A stretch of 64,000 nt of DNA from an uncultured Armatimonadota bacterium (GCA_903927025.1 CAIYLG010000038.1:1-64000); one strand, 5' to 3'. Shown: positions 16,593 to 26,457, numbered from the stretch's first letter. Notes: generated from the sequence alone by a model not told the origin. Numbers and translations: made by a program.

Positions 16593-17681
16593 CTACAGAG
16601 TTCCTCGAACCGCCTGCTCGCGCTCAATCGCCTCGAACAGGGCTTTGAAATTACCCTTGCCGAAGCTCTTTGCGCCCTTTCTCTCGATGATCTCAAAGAA
16701 CAGGGTCGGCCGGTCAGTGATCGGCTTCGAGAATATTTGCAGCAGATATCCTTCGTCGTCTCGATCTACCAGGACGCCCAGATCTTGTAGCTCTTCGAGA
16801 TCCTCGTCTATCTTTCCTACGCGCGCAGGGAGGTCATCGTAGTAAGTTTTTGGCACGCGAAGGAATTGGAGCCCTCGGCGTCGGAGTTCGCTAACGGTTC
16901 CAACAATGTCATCCGTCCGAAGCGCAATGTGCTGAACGCCAGGTCCGCCAAAGAACTCGAGAAACTCGTCGATCTGGGACTTTTTCTTGCCTTCTGCCGG
17001 CTCATTGATCGGGAATTTCACTCGACCATCGCCGCCGGACATCACTTTGGACATCAGCGCGGTGTATTCCGTGGAGATGTCCTTATCGTCAAATGACATC
17101 AGCTGAGTGAATCCGAGAACATCCTGATACCACTGGACCCAATGGTTCATCGCTCCAAGCTCGACGTTGCCGACGCAGTGATCCACTTCGATGAGACCCG
17201 CGGGCACGCCTGGCTCTTCACGGCTCACAAAGCGGGGGAGGAAGTGGCCCTTAAACTTGTCCCGATTGATGAAGGTGTGGATGGTGTCGCCATATATTTT
17301 AATGCTGGCCAATCGGACCTCGCCTTGCTCATCGGACAGCGTAAACGGCTCTCGAGCGGGCGTGGCCCCTCGGGCAACGGCTGTGTTGAATGACCAATCC
17401 ACGTCATCCACCTCAAACGCGATGTCCTGAACGTGGTCTCCGTGTACTGCAAGCTGTTCGGCGATTGGGTGCCCTGGTCGAACCGGAGCAGAGAAGAGAA
17501 ATCGAATCTTGTTCTGTTCGACAAGGTAGTCCACTTCGTGCTTGAGGCCGGTCTCCAAGCCATGAAACTGAGAAACGCTGAAGCCGAGCAGGTGGCGGTA
17601 GAAGAAGGCAGACTGCCGGGCATTGCCGACATAGAAGCGGATGTGATCGATACGTCGAATGGGAAAGGTGTCTTGCGTCAT
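16593..17681 (-). CDS. hppD: 4-hydroxyphenylpyruvate dioxygenase
   Basis: This Fe(II) enzyme (EC 1.13.11.27) converts 4-hydroxyphenylpyruvate to homogentisate in tyrosine breakdown. The 362-residue protein has two vicinal-oxygen-chelate repeats (about 10-150 and 160-350). The iron ligands are H168 (VDHCVGN), H251 (GVQHIALRTDD) and E330 (LFFEIIERKG). Length and C-terminal signature match the family well. No homogentisate dioxygenase or tocopherol genes are nearby, so the fate of homogentisate cannot be read from this window. The DsbD gene lies 45 bases downstream on the same strand, and the cyclase gene 108 bases upstream. Confidence 0.95.
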   Translation of the reverse strand: MTQDTFPIRRIDHIRFYVGNARQSAFFYRHLLGFSVSQFHGLETGLKHEVDYLVEQNKIRFLFSAPVRPGHPIAEQLAVHGDHVQDIAFEVDDVDWSFNTAVARGATPAREPFTLSDEQGEVRLASIKIYGDTIHTFINRDKFKGHFLPRFVSREEPGVPAGLIEVDHCVGNVELGAMNHWVQWYQDVLGFTQLMSFDDKDISTEYTALMSKVMSGGDGRVKFPINEPAEGKKKSQIDEFLEFFGGPGVQHIALRTDDIVGTVSELRRRGLQFLRVPKTYYDDLPARVGKIDEDLEELQDLGVLVDRDDEGYLLQIFSKPITDRPTLFFEIIERKGAKSFGKGNFKALFEAIEREQAVRGTL

Positions 17682-17789
17682 CGCTGATCCTCGAAAAGTT
17701 ACTGGACAGAATTATGGATTCTGCCGTGATGCCCTGACAGCGTTTCAAGGAGTACAACCGGCTTCAGGATTCGAGAGACGAACGTCTTT

Positions 17790-19088
17790 CTACTGCTGAG
17801 CCGGATACTGACGCTGAAATTCCGCCAACCAGACGGACGCATTCGGCTCTGTCTGCCGAATGGGATGGGAGATGACACCCTGGACCAGGTTCTGAATGCC
17901 AAGAGTTCCAAGATCGGCGAATCGAACTTCCTGAGTTTGGCCGGAAGCCGTGTTCAGCATCGTGTAACTTCCAAGGGATGACCCTCGATACATGGTCACC
18001 GGAACCTGAGCACCATCAATCATCATCGTCGCACCAACGGGGTTGCTCAGAGTTGAGGAATCCATTTCCCCATCTAGCCACTGCTTCATCTTGACCAGTT
18101 GGAGGAAAGATTCTTCCATGGCGGGTGCATCGGGCAAGGTTTTGCCATCTCCCGCCAGATAGGCCGCTACTTGGTCGAATGCATAGCTTTTCTTCAGGTC
18201 GTCCAGCTTTGCCTGAAGTTCAACTTTAGTTGCTTTTGGTGGCGGCGCGATCTCGGTTGCTGTGGAGGCGTCCTCTTGCGGCGCGGCACCTGCTAGAGCG
18301 CTGCCAAGTTTGCTCTTGGTCAACTGGTTTAGCGGAGAGTTCTTGCTGTTCCTTACAGAGCCGGGAGCCGCGGAAGGCGGAATTTTGTTGGCAGCGACCT
18401 TGATGATGACTACCACAACAACAAGGCAGGCAATGGCTGCGACTATGAGCGCCATCGCTTTATATCCCACCGCACCGGCATGGTCCTTCTTTTCCTCGAC
18501 CTGCGGAACGGAGAGGGCTTCGGCAACCTGTTGCTGCTGTGCCTCGGCGATGGGTGGAATCTGCCAAATCTCGACCTTTCCGATATTCTTGAGCTGTCGC
18601 GGTGCGAGATACTGGGCGTTGATCTTCAGCTTATTCTTGATGACTTCGTTGACCGTCCGCGAGAAGCAGATACCGTCTGGCTTGGCTTCTGCCTGAAGCC
18701 GGGCGGCAATATTGACTCCATCGCCAAAAACGTTGTCTCCGCTCATGATGATGTCACCAAGGTGGACACCAATTCGGTGGTGGAGGACGTCCTGCGCCGG
18801 GAGGGTGAGTGACTGTGAGTAGAGGGTCCTCTGGATTTCGACGGCACAGGCCATGGCATCCACTGCGCTTCCAAAGCAGAGCAGCATGCCATCTCCCATG
18901 GTGTTCAGAACCTGGCCGCTATGGGCTCGACACAGTTGTGTAATCACACCCATGTCCCGCTGGAGAGACGTGTAGACACGGGCCTCGTTTGCTGCGGCAA
19001 GCTTGCTGAAGCCGACTACGTCCGTAAATACGATTGCCGCAAGAATTCGCTGTTCTTTCGGTTGACCATCCTGCGCCGCTGGTTCCAT
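17790..19088 (-). CDS. Membrane-anchored class III adenylate/guanylate cyclase
   Basis: The protein (432 aa) begins with a cyclase catalytic domain (about 12-180): FTDVVGFS and MGDGMLL supply the two metal aspartates, and GDGVNIAARL supplies the Asn and Arg that stabilise the transition state. A Pro/Gln/Glu-rich linker leads to one transmembrane helix (about 212-236), then about 190 residues on the other side of the membrane that include a Lys/Ala-rich low-complexity stretch and a small beta-rich end. With the catalytic domain N-terminal, the C-terminal part is periplasmic and may be the sensor, the reverse of the usual order. The product (cAMP or cGMP) cannot be stated with certainty. Confidence 0.85.
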   Translation of the reverse strand: MEPAAQDGQPKEQRILAAIVFTDVVGFSKLAAANEARVYTSLQRDMGVITQLCRAHSGQVLNTMGDGMLLCFGSAVDAMACAVEIQRTLYSQSLTLPAQDVLHHRIGVHLGDIIMSGDNVFGDGVNIAARLQAEAKPDGICFSRTVNEVIKNKLKINAQYLAPRQLKNIGKVEIWQIPPIAEAQQQQVAEALSVPQVEEKKDHAGAVGYKAMALIVAAIACLVVVVVIIKVAANKIPPSAAPGSVRNSKNSPLNQLTKSKLGSALAGAAPQEDASTATEIAPPPKATKVELQAKLDDLKKSYAFDQVAAYLAGDGKTLPDAPAMEESFLQLVKMKQWLDGEMDSSTLSNPVGATMMIDGAQVPVTMYRGSSLGSYTMLNTASGQTQEVRFADLGTLGIQNLVQGVISHPIRQTEPNASVWLAEFQRQYPAQQ

Positions 19089-19231
19089 AGCTTATGTTCC
19101 TATTCTAGTCCTTAACGCAGGTCAACGGAAACACTGCGGCAATTTCCTGCCGGCGTCCTCATTTTTCGTGACGCCAGAATCAGCCGAAACTGAACAAAAA
19201 GCAGTAGGGGCAAGGTATATTTTCCCCGCAT

Positions 19232-19306
19232 GCCGATGTAGCTCAGTGGCAGAGCAGCTGTTTCGTAAACAGCAGGTCGTCCGTTCAAATCGGATCATCG
19301 GCTCCA
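19232..19306 (+). tRNA. tRNA-Thr (anticodon CGU)
   Basis: The acceptor stem GCCGATG pairs perfectly with CATCGGC; the discriminator T and CCA are encoded (19303-19306). The anticodon stem GCTGT/ACAGC encloses the loop TTCGTAA, giving anticodon CGT for the Thr codon ACG. The T arm GTCCG-TTCAAAT-CGGAT and D arm GCTC-AGTGGCA-GAGC are normal. Confidence 0.95.
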
Positions 19307-19312
19307 GGTTTT

Positions 19313-19345
19313 GCGCCCGTGGCGGTTTGCCCCGGGCGCTTTTTG
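19313..19345 (+). terminator. Rho-independent terminator of tRNA-Thr
   Basis: GCGCCCG pairs with CGGGCGC (a further GGC/GCC pairs inside the loop), followed directly by TTTTT. It begins seven bases after the tRNA 3' end. Confidence 0.85.
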
Positions 19346-19812
19346 TTGCCTGGACTTTTCGTGCTCTAACACGAATCAAGCGCTGCCCGCCAAAACGAGT
19401 CCTGACGCCGGATGCCTGCGTCTGAACCCAAGATTCTTCACCTTAATCTCATCACCGCAATTGCGACCCGTTTGTATTTAATGCTCAGGGGTAGTGCTGT
19501 TACCTAGGCACCAGATCATCCCTTAACAGATTCATGCCCAGAACAAATACTGGGCGACAGTCACTGTCACGACTAATCGGTGCCACTTCCACCCCTGGAA
19601 GGGATTGTTCTCTGAGAAATAGATCGTCAAGAAAACGTTAACGTATCGCCAGCCAGCGGTGATCTCACTCCATGGATTCTGAGCCTTAAAGTCGCACGGC
19701 TTGAACCTACGGCGGGCTTCAATGCGTCAAATATTCAAGAGGTGTGTCAATCAGCAAAACAACCGCAATAAAGAGAAGGGTCTAAAGACCTATTGCACCG
19801 AAAATTGAAAAT
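19346..19812. other. Intergenic region before the pseudopilin gene
   Basis: No convincing gene is present in these 467 bases. One small hairpin (GCCCAG at 19536-19541 with CTGGGC at 19550-19555) and short palindromes are visible, but none forms a recognisable riboswitch or regulatory RNA. Confidence 0.4.
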
Positions 19813-19840
19813 TTACGGAAACGGCGGATTGTTGTATACT
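19813..19840 (+). promoter_or_regulatory. Candidate sigma70-type promoter of the pseudopilin gene
   Basis: TTACGG at 19813-19818 and TATACT at 19835-19840 are separated by 16 bases, 100 bases before the chosen ATG. The -10 box is good, the -35 box weak. Confidence 0.4.
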
Positions 19841-19940
19841 GAACGAGACTAATCGGGCGGAAATATGCCTCACTGGAGGTGTGATTCGCGTCTGGATTGC
19901 CATAATCTCACCTCCGCAGAAATCGAAGGACATTGCCTCC

Positions 19941-20753
19941 ATGAGAAAAGCCTTTACCCTCATTGAACTCCTCGTTGTGATTGCCATCATCGCAATCCTC
20001 GCAGCAATTCTATTCCCCGTATTTGCTCAGGCAAAGGCCGCAGCGAAGAAGACCCAGGCTCTCAGCAATGTAAAGCAGCTCCAGGTTGGATACATGCTCT
20101 ACATCAATGACTACGACGGAACCTACTATGAGCACGCTCAGGGTATGGCTTACGGAACTCAGTCAGCGACCTCGCTCATTTGGAACGGCTACCTCCAGCC
20201 ATACATTAAGAGCGTTGACCTCGCCAAGGACCCTGCCGCTCAGAACCCAACGGCTTCCTACAACGGAACTACCTACACCGGCAAGTACTACGTCCCCGTC
20301 GACTATCAGCAGTTTGCCACTGGCTACAACTGGAACTTCACGTCGGAATACGACTATGCCTGTTCCGTCGACTTTAACCCACCGTACTCTTCCTGCACAA
20401 CGTTCTTCAACGAGTCGCAGTTCGAGTTTCCGGCTCAGCAGCTTGTTTTCGCAAGCAGCGCCCAGCGAACGCCAGGCCAAACCGGTGCCGGTTTCTGGGT
20501 TAGCCCTCTCCACAACATTAACGCCGATAACGGAATCTCGGACCGACACAATGGTTTCACCGTGATCAGCTTCATGGACGGACATGCGAAGTCTCTCAAG
20601 GCGACGACGCTCTTGGTCAGCGACCAGGTTCAGGAAATCGACCCCAACGCTTCCGGTCAGTGCGTGAACTACAACGTAGCCCACGTTTACTGGGATCCAA
20701 CGGCTCCGCTCCCTGACAACTTCCCACTCTGCGAAGGTCACGGAATCCGATAA
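19941..20753 (+). CDS. Prepilin-type protein with H-x9-DG C-terminal motif
   Basis: The product (270 aa from the ATG at 19941) opens [20 protein letters not shown], a class III prepilin signal with Glu5 and a long hydrophobic helix; the prepilin peptidase would cut just before the Phe. The conserved helix extension [20 protein letters not shown] and the C-terminal [17 protein letters not shown] (H-x9-DG) place it in the DUF1559-like group abundant in Armatimonadota and Planctomycetota. I choose the ATG at 19941 because the type III signal must be near the N terminus and GAAGGA lies upstream; the frame is open from 19881. It is transcribed alone with its own promoter and strong terminator, apart from the secretion operon at 53-64 kb, so it may be an abundant filament or surface subunit. 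Confidence 0.85.
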   Translation: MRKAFTLIELLVVIAIIAILAAILFPVFAQAKAAAKKTQALSNVKQLQVGYMLYINDYDGTYYEHAQGMAYGTQSATSLIWNGYLQPYIKSVDLAKDPAAQNPTASYNGTTYTGKYYVPVDYQQFATGYNWNFTSEYDYACSVDFNPPYSSCTTFFNESQFEFPAQQLVFASSAQRTPGQTGAGFWVSPLHNINADNGISDRHNGFTVISFMDGHAKSLKATTLLVSDQVQEIDPNASGQCVNYNVAHVYWDPTAPLPDNFPLCEGHGIR

Positions 20754-20774
20754 ACCGAACCGGATAGTCAAATT

Positions 20775-20815
20775 AGAAGAGTCGAAGCCATTAGGCTTCG
20801 ACTCTTCTTTTGTTT
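20775..20815 (+). terminator. Strong rho-independent terminator of the pseudopilin gene
   Basis: A perfect 15-base-pair stem (20775-20789 with 20794-20808) around the loop ATTA, followed by TTTGTTT. Its strength suggests a highly transcribed gene. Confidence 0.9.
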
Positions 20816-21310
20816 AGCCAAGGATTCAAAACTGCCCGCTTCGGTGGTCCCTTAGTCGATTCATGCCTACGCTCCTATCTCAAGGGAGCAGTTCCGAGCA
20901 ACTTGGAGACCCGTACTCTATCTCACAGAATAGGTTGAGGATTCGAGCTGAAATGCAAGGTGATAGCGGAGGGGAAGACATGCCCCTTCCAAATCCGAAC
21001 AAAGGCTCCAAAGTTAGGAATTTGGTTCTTCAGTTTCGTACGTACAATCGCGCAAAGAGCATCCTATCGATCTCTCGCTTTTCATGGCACTAATCCAGTG
21101 CTTGATGGTTATCCAGCATGTGTCTTAGCGAACTCAGAGTAGCGTCGAGTGCTGTTCACTTCGACTGACCAAACCCAACGGAAACACTTGAGCCCTGGTG
21201 GCTGGGTGGTCCGGGTGTATAGCCAAGGAATCCCTTCAAGTTGCGCTTGATCCACCCATTCGACCCGCATTGAGCATACGGGCAGAGTCCGACTGAACCC
21301 AAATTTGACA
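20816..21310. other. Intergenic region between convergent pseudopilin and repeat-protein genes
   Basis: About 495 bases. Short open frames exist on both strands (for example 20863-21093) but lack ribosome sites and protein-like composition. One minus-strand frame here runs through the terminator at 21311-21344 and is not credible. Confidence 0.4.
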
Positions 21311-21344
21311 TAAAAAAAGAGGTCCCTTCCCGAAGGAAGGGACC
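21311..21344 (-). terminator. Rho-independent terminator of the repeat-protein gene
   Basis: GGTCCCTTCC pairs with GGAAGGGACC around CGAA (21321-21344). On the minus strand the hairpin is followed by TCTTTTTTTA, 24 bases after the stop codon. Confidence 0.9.
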
Positions 21345-21367
21345 CGATTCTGTTTGACCAGATCAGC

Positions 21368-24300
21368 TTAAGGAAGAACCTTGAACTGCTTCTGGGCGCT
21401 GGTGCCGTTGACACCAGCTGTGATCGTCACAACCGTCTGGACTGCCGGAGCAATCGTTGTGATTGTGAAGTTTGCGGTGGTTGCGCCCGCAGGAACGGTG
21501 ACCGTTCCGCCTACAGTTGCCACTGCGGTGTTGCTCGAAGAGAGAGTAACCACAGTTCCGCCAGCTGGAGCTGGACCCGTGAGGGTGACCGTTCCAGTTG
21601 CCGGTGCCGGAGCAGTGACGGTAGCTGGAGCGATCGTCAGCAGGGAGATGCCAGGGGCAGTCACTGTGACCGTGCTCGTCACGCTCGATCCATTAGCTGT
21701 TGCAGTGACGGTGACCGTCGCAGCCGTTGCTACTGGAATCGAAGTGAATGTGAAGGTCGTCGTTGTGGAACCTGCAGGAATGGTTGCCGTTGCAGGCACA
21801 GTTCCAACGGTCGTGTTCGACGAGGAGAGAGCAACCGCGAAACCAGCCGCGCCAGCAGCGCTGGAGATGGTGATGGTTCCGGTAGATGGCGTTCCGCCGA
21901 TGACGGATGTTGGGCTGAAGGCCAGGCTCGACAGAGTCGGAGCCGAGATCGTCAGCGCCGCCGTCTTGGTGGTGCCATTTGCAGTTGCGGAGATATTTGC
22001 AGTTGCGTTCGCTGCGCCAAGAACGGTGGTAACCGTTGCCTGACCAGACGTTGCGCCAACTGCGATTGTGATGCTTGCGGGAACCGTCGCAGCTGCGGTG
22101 TTATCCGAAGCGAGCGTGACTGTCGTTGCAACTGGAGCTGCAGCAGACAGGGTTACCGTAGCTGTCGAAGTACCACCACCAGCAACGGACGTCGGGTTCA
22201 GCACGATGCTGGAAACCGAAGGAACTGCGCTGATCGAAAGCGACGCGGTGGGAGCTCCACCATTGAGCGACGCGGTGATCGTTGAAGTACCAGCCGTGAG
22301 GGTTGTGGTTGTCGTGACCGTGAAGGTCGCGGTTGTAGCACCTGCGAGGACCGTTACCGAAGTTGGAACGGTTGCAAGCGAAGTGTTGCTGGAAGTGAGG
22401 CTAACAACGCTGCCACCCGTAGGTGCTGCGACGTTGAGAGTGACCGTTCCAGTGGAAGTGGTTCCACCAAGGACCGTGGTTGGGCTCAGGCTAACTGAGG
22501 TGGCCAGGATCGGTGTAACCGTGAGGGTTGCCGTCTTAGCAACTGCGTTGGCAGTAGCTGTGATCGTCGAGGTTGCGCTCGTCGCTGTAACCAGTGTGGT
22601 GATTGGGAACGTTGCTGAGGTTGCGCCTGCAGCTACCGTGACCGAAGCACCGACCGTTGCGACAGTCGTGTTGCTCGACGTCAGAGTGACAACCTGGCCG
22701 CCAGTAGCTGCCGGGATGTTCAGAGTGACCGTACCGGTGGAACCGACGCTGCCGATGACCGACGTTGGGCTAACTGTCACGCTCGCTGGCGAGATGACTG
22801 GAGCCAAGACGGTGAAGGTCTTCGCAATCGAGTTTCCAAGATACGTTGCCGTGATCGTGACTGGGGTGTTCGCAAGAACAGCCGTCGTCGTGATGCTGAA
22901 CGTGTTGTGCGTTCCGCCGGCAGCAACAGATACCGAAGCCGGTACTGATGCAGCAGTTGGATTGCTGGATGTGAGAGTCACCGTCGCACCGCCTGCGGCT
23001 GCAGGGGAGGGAAGGATGACTTGGTTTGCGGTTGTAGTGGTACCGCCGGTTGCCGACGCTGGGCTGATCGCGAGTGCGATCTTGCTGGTCGTCAGGTAAG
23101 TCAGGGTAGCCGTTGCTGTGCCTGCCGTGATCGTCACCGTGGCATTGCTGGAGGCGCTGCCGCTGGTGGAGATGTTGTAGTTAACTGACGTTGCACCAGC
23201 TGGGACGGTCGCCGAAGCGGGGCCCGAAGCGATGCTGCCGTTTGAGGTCGACGTTGCGACCAAGAATCCACCCGTTGGGGCTGGAGCCGAGATAGCGATC
23301 GTTGCGACTGTTCCTGCCGAACCGGTTACGGTGGAAGGAGTGAGGGTCAGACCCGTTACTGCGAGAGGACCAACAGTGATCGTTGCCGTCACGGTTGCGC
23401 CAGAAGTCGCAGAGATCGTCGAGGTTGAGCTCGTAGCTACCGAGAGACCAGTAACCGTGAAGGTCGCGGTTGTCGCACCGGCAAGAACCGTCACCGATGT
23501 GGGAACAGTTGCAACGCTGGTGGCGCTGGAGCTAAGGGTAACGACCGTGCCGCCCGTTGGAGCAGGTCCGCCGAGGGTTACAGTGCCAGTCGATGTTGTC
23601 GACGAAGCGATTGAGGATGGGCTCAAGGTGAGACCCGTTACCACTGCCGGATTAACCGTCAGGGTCGCGGTAACCGTGACCGCACCAGCTTTCGCTGTGA
23701 TCACTGCAGATGTGGCAGTGCCGACTGCAGTCGTTGTTGCGGAGAAGGTTCCGCTAGTGGAACCAGCAGCAACCGTGACCGTCCCTGGGACAGTAGTGGA
23801 AGCATCGCCCGATGTGAGCGTGACTGCGAAGCCACCTGTTGGAGCTGCGCCGTTGAGAGTCACTGTTCCCGTGGAGGAAGTACCACCCGTAACAGCCGTT
23901 GGTGCAACCGCAACTGCGGAGAGCACGGCAGGAGTGACCGTCTGGGTCTTCGTTGTCGAGAAGCCGTTGTACGTTGCCGTAATAACAGACGTCGCGTTAG
24001 CAGCCACACCCGTCGTCACGATGTTGAACACCGTGTGGGATGCGCCAGCTGGAACCGTCACCGAAGCAGGGACAGTAACAACTGTCGGGTTGCTGGAAGT
24101 GAGGGTAACCACTCCACCGCCTACAGGAGCGACATCTGGGAGGATGACTTGGCTGCCAGTGGTGGTGGTACCGCCTACCGTCGAGGATGGGCTCAAGGAG
24201 AGACCGATCTTGCTCGTCGTGACATAGGTCAGAACCGCAGTTGCACTGCCGTTGGCAGTCGCAGTGAAGGTGATCGACGCGTCGGTAGAACCGCCGTTAA

Positions 24301-26299
24301 CCGTGATGTTGAAGTTCGCAGTGGTAGCGCCCGAAGGAACTGTCACTGTGGCTGGGACTGTAGCGACGCCTGAAGAAGACTTCAGAGCAACCGAAAGGCC
24401 AGCGGCTGGTGCTGCAGCGGTCAGAGTGACCGTGCCAACGGAAGTGCCCGAACCCGTAATCGTGGTTGGGAGGATGCTCAGAGCAGAAACTCCAGGAGCA
24501 GTGACAGCGATCGTCGTCGTCTTGGACACGCCGTTTCCGGTTGCCGTGATCGTCGCCGATGCGTTTGTCGTGCCGCCAGCGACACCCGTTACCGTGAAGG
24601 TGGTGGTTGCTGAGCCTGCTGGAACAGTTACCGATGAAGGAACTGTGGCAACTGCCGTGTTGCTGGAAGTCAGCGCAACGGTTGTGCCGGCTCCGCCAGC
24701 GTTACCGGTGAGGGTAACCGTACCGGTTGAGGTTGAACCGTAAGCGATGGTAGCTGGGCTAACCGAAACAGCGCTGAGAGACGAGCCGGTGAGGGCGAGG
24801 CTGCCAGAGACAGTGGTTGCACCAGTGGTGCCAGATACGGAGACCGACGTGTTGGCGCCAACCGTTGAGGTTGTTGCCGTGAACGTGCCGGTGGTTGCAC
24901 CTGCGGCGACAGTGACCGAAGCGGGCACCGTAACGGCAGCGTTACCGGAGGAGAGGGTGACTACGAGACCGCCTGCTGGAGCAGCGCTGGTAATCGTAAC
25001 CGTTCCGGTGGAGCTAACTCCGCCAGCAACTGTCGCTGGGCTGAAGGACAGCGCGCTGATAACAGGTGCTGTAACGGTCAGAGTCGCCGTTGCGGTTGTA
25101 CCGTTGAAGGTAGCCGAAATGGTGGACGTTCCATTGAGCGGAAGAGTCGTGACCGTGAACGTACCCGTGGAGCTGCCTGCAGCAACCGTGACGCTTGTTG
25201 GAACAGTTGCCACAGAGGTGTTCGATGATGTCAGCGTGACAACGTCTCCGCCTGTACCAGCTGGGCTGGAAAGAGTAACCGTTCCGGTTGAAGGCGTTAC
25301 GCCAGCAACGGTGGTCGGGTTGAGCGAGAGGGAAGCAACGGTTGAAGCCGTTACCGTAAGTGTGTTGGTTACAGTCGTCGTGCCAGTGGTTGCAGAAACA
25401 ACAACCGGAGTCGATGTGGTCACAGCCGAAGTGTTAGCGGTGAAGTTAGCCGACGTTGCACCTGCGGCAACGGTAACTGAACCGGGAACGGTGACAGCGG
25501 CGTTACCCGATGAAAGGCCAACGGTCAGACCACCTGCTCCAGCAGCACCAGCCAAAACGACTGTTCCTGCGGAAGAGGTTCCACCTACTACCGATGACGG
25601 TGAGAAGGAAATCGTGTTGACTACAGCAGGAATCACTGGAAGGGCAAACCTGTCGGTGATCCCCCAAGCGCTAGCCGAAAGGTTGGCGGTGATTTTGCTC
25701 GTGACAACCTGAGAAGTTACAGCGAACGTTCCTGTGGTGGATCCGGATGGGACCACACATGTTGTCGGAACCGTAACCGTCGGGCTCTGGTCGGAAGTAA
25801 GTGCTACCGAGAAACCTGCGGGCGGTGCTGCCGCGCTGATCGTAACTGATCCAGTCGTTGTGCCGCCGCCATAAGATGGGCTGGGCGCTACGGTGAAGCC
25901 AGTCAGATTGATCGCATTAATCGTCAGCGTCGCACTCTGCGAGCTGGTACCTACTGATGCTGTAATCGTCGCCGAGGTGTTCGCGCCTGACGTCTGGGTC
26001 GTGTTGACCGTGAACGTTGCAGACGTTGAACCCGCAGGAATGCTTACTGAAGCACCTACGGTAGCCGACGAGGAATTGGATCCAAGATTAACGGTGGTCG
26101 CAGTTGCCTGCTTGGCCGAAATATTGACAGTTCCCGTCGAGGAATAACCGGCGAAGACCGTGGTGGGATTTAGCGAAACGGAGGAAACCGTCTGCGCAGA
26201 TCCAAGGCACGGTATGAGCAAAGCAAGTAACAAGAAAATGAACTTGGACGGAGAGGCAATTACCCTCCGAAGCTTTGTAAGTTGTTGAGTGTGTGGCAT
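21368..26299 (-). CDS. Giant secreted protein of 17 tandem Ser/Thr-rich beta-sandwich-like repeats
   Basis: The product is 1643 residues from the ATG at 26299-26297, chosen because GGGGAG lies five bases upstream and a classical signal peptide follows (basic start, hydrophobic core FIFLLLALLI, cleavage near GSAQ). The frame is open from 26338. The rest is 17 copies of a roughly 92-residue unit, each starting like SLSPTTVxGGTxSTGTVTL, with a central VxVPAGATTATFTVTT and ending in SATLTVT. This resembles bacterial Ig-like or CalX-beta-like sandwiches. Ser, Thr, Val, Ala and Gly dominate; after the signal the only Cys seen is in unit 2. No membrane anchor, LPxTG, PEP-CTERM or T9SS signal appears at the C terminus (QKQFKVLP). 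It is probably an extracellular stalk, adhesin or matrix protein; function is inferred from form only. Confidence 0.85.
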   Translation of the reverse strand: MPHTQQLTKLRRVIASPSKFIFLLLALLIPCLGSAQTVSSVSLNPTTVFAGYSSTGTVNISAKQATATTVNLGSNSSSATVGASVSIPAGSTSATFTVNTTQTSGANTSATITASVGTSSQSATLTINAINLTGFTVAPSPSYGGGTTTGSVTISAAAPPAGFSVALTSDQSPTVTVPTTCVVPSGSTTGTFAVTSQVVTSKITANLSASAWGITDRFALPVIPAVVNTISFSPSSVVGGTSSAGTVVLAGAAGAGGLTVGLSSGNAAVTVPGSVTVAAGATSANFTANTSAVTTSTPVVVSATTGTTTVTNTLTVTASTVASLSLNPTTVAGVTPSTGTVTLSSPAGTGGDVVTLTSSNTSVATVPTSVTVAAGSSTGTFTVTTLPLNGTSTISATFNGTTATATLTVTAPVISALSFSPATVAGGVSSTGTVTITSAAPAGGLVVTLSSGNAAVTVPASVTVAAGATTGTFTATTSTVGANTSVSVSGTTGATTVSGSLALTGSSLSAVSVSPATIAYGSTSTGTVTLTGNAGGAGTTVALTSSNTAVATVPSSVTVPAGSATTTFTVTGVAGGTTNASATITATGNGVSKTTTIAVTAPGVSALSILPTTITGSGTSVGTVTLTAAAPAAGLSVALKSSSGVATVPATVTVPSGATTANFNITVNGGSTDASITFTATANGSATAVLTYVTTSKIGLSLSPSSTVGGTTTTGSQVILPDVAPVGGGVVTLTSSNPTVVTVPASVTVPAGASHTVFNIVTTGVAANATSVITATYNGFSTTKTQTVTPAVLSAVAVAPTAVTGGTSSTGTVTLNGAAPTGGFAVTLTSGDASTTVPGTVTVAAGSTSGTFSATTTAVGTATSAVITAKAGAVTVTATLTVNPAVVTGLTLSPSSIASSTTSTGTVTLGGPAPTGGTVVTLSSSATSVATVPTSVTVLAGATTATFTVTGLSVATSSTSTISATSGATVTATITVGPLAVTGLTLTPSTVTGSAGTVATIAISAPAPTGGFLVATSTSNGSIASGPASATVPAGATSVNYNISTSGSASSNATVTITAGTATATLTYLTTSKIALAISPASATGGTTTTANQVILPSPAAAGGATVTLTSSNPTAASVPASVSVAAGGTHNTFSITTTAVLANTPVTITATYLGNSIAKTFTVLAPVISPASVTVSPTSVIGSVGSTGTVTLNIPAATGGQVVTLTSSNTTVATVGASVTVAAGATSATFPITTLVTATSATSTITATANAVAKTATLTVTPILATSVSLSPTTVLGGTTSTGTVTLNVAAPTGGSVVSLTSSNTSLATVPTSVTVLAGATTATFTVTTTTTLTAGTSTITASLNGGAPTASLSISAVPSVSSIVLNPTSVAGGGTSTATVTLSAAAPVATTVTLASDNTAAATVPASITIAVGATSGQATVTTVLGAANATANISATANGTTKTAALTISAPTLSSLAFSPTSVIGGTPSTGTITISSAAGAAGFAVALSSSNTTVGTVPATATIPAGSTTTTFTFTSIPVATAATVTVTATANGSSVTSTVTVTAPGISLLTIAPATVTAPAPATGTVTLTGPAPAGGTVVTLSSSNTAVATVGGTVTVPAGATTANFTITTIAPAVQTVVTITAGVNGTSAQKQFKVLP
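21371..26195 (-). repeat. 17 tandem coding repeats of about 280 bases
   Basis: The protein units begin, in order, with variants of SLNPTTVFAGYSSTGTV, AVSVSPATIAYGSTSTGTV and so on to LLTIAPATVTAPAPATGTV. Units 8 and 12 share a variant start with a QVIL strand (GGTTTTGSQVIL and GGTTTTANQVIL) and similar tails, suggesting duplication of a four-unit block. The DNA repeats are diverged, not identical. Confidence 0.75.
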
Positions 26300-26457
26300 C
26301 GATGCTCCCCAAAACAGGATTCGTATGTCGCTATCCAATCTTCTTCCCCCCTAAGGACATCGCTTATCCGAGACACTCAGACAGCAGGCAAGCCGCAAAG
26401 GAGACCCAGGACCCGTGAGGGCACTAGAGCCCGAAGATTACACCTATCCCGAGCGAA

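Noticed and set aside
21381-25712. Several long plus-strand open frames (up to about 343 codons) opposite the repeat protein
   Set aside because: They are the complement of Thr/Val/Ser/Ala-rich repeats (ACN/GTN codons), which rarely give stops in this antisense frame; they have no ribosome sites and mirror the repeat period.
26300-26457. Possible riboswitch in the 150-base leader of the repeat-protein gene
   Set aside because: GC-rich stretches can fold, but no known consensus was recognised and no expression platform is evident.
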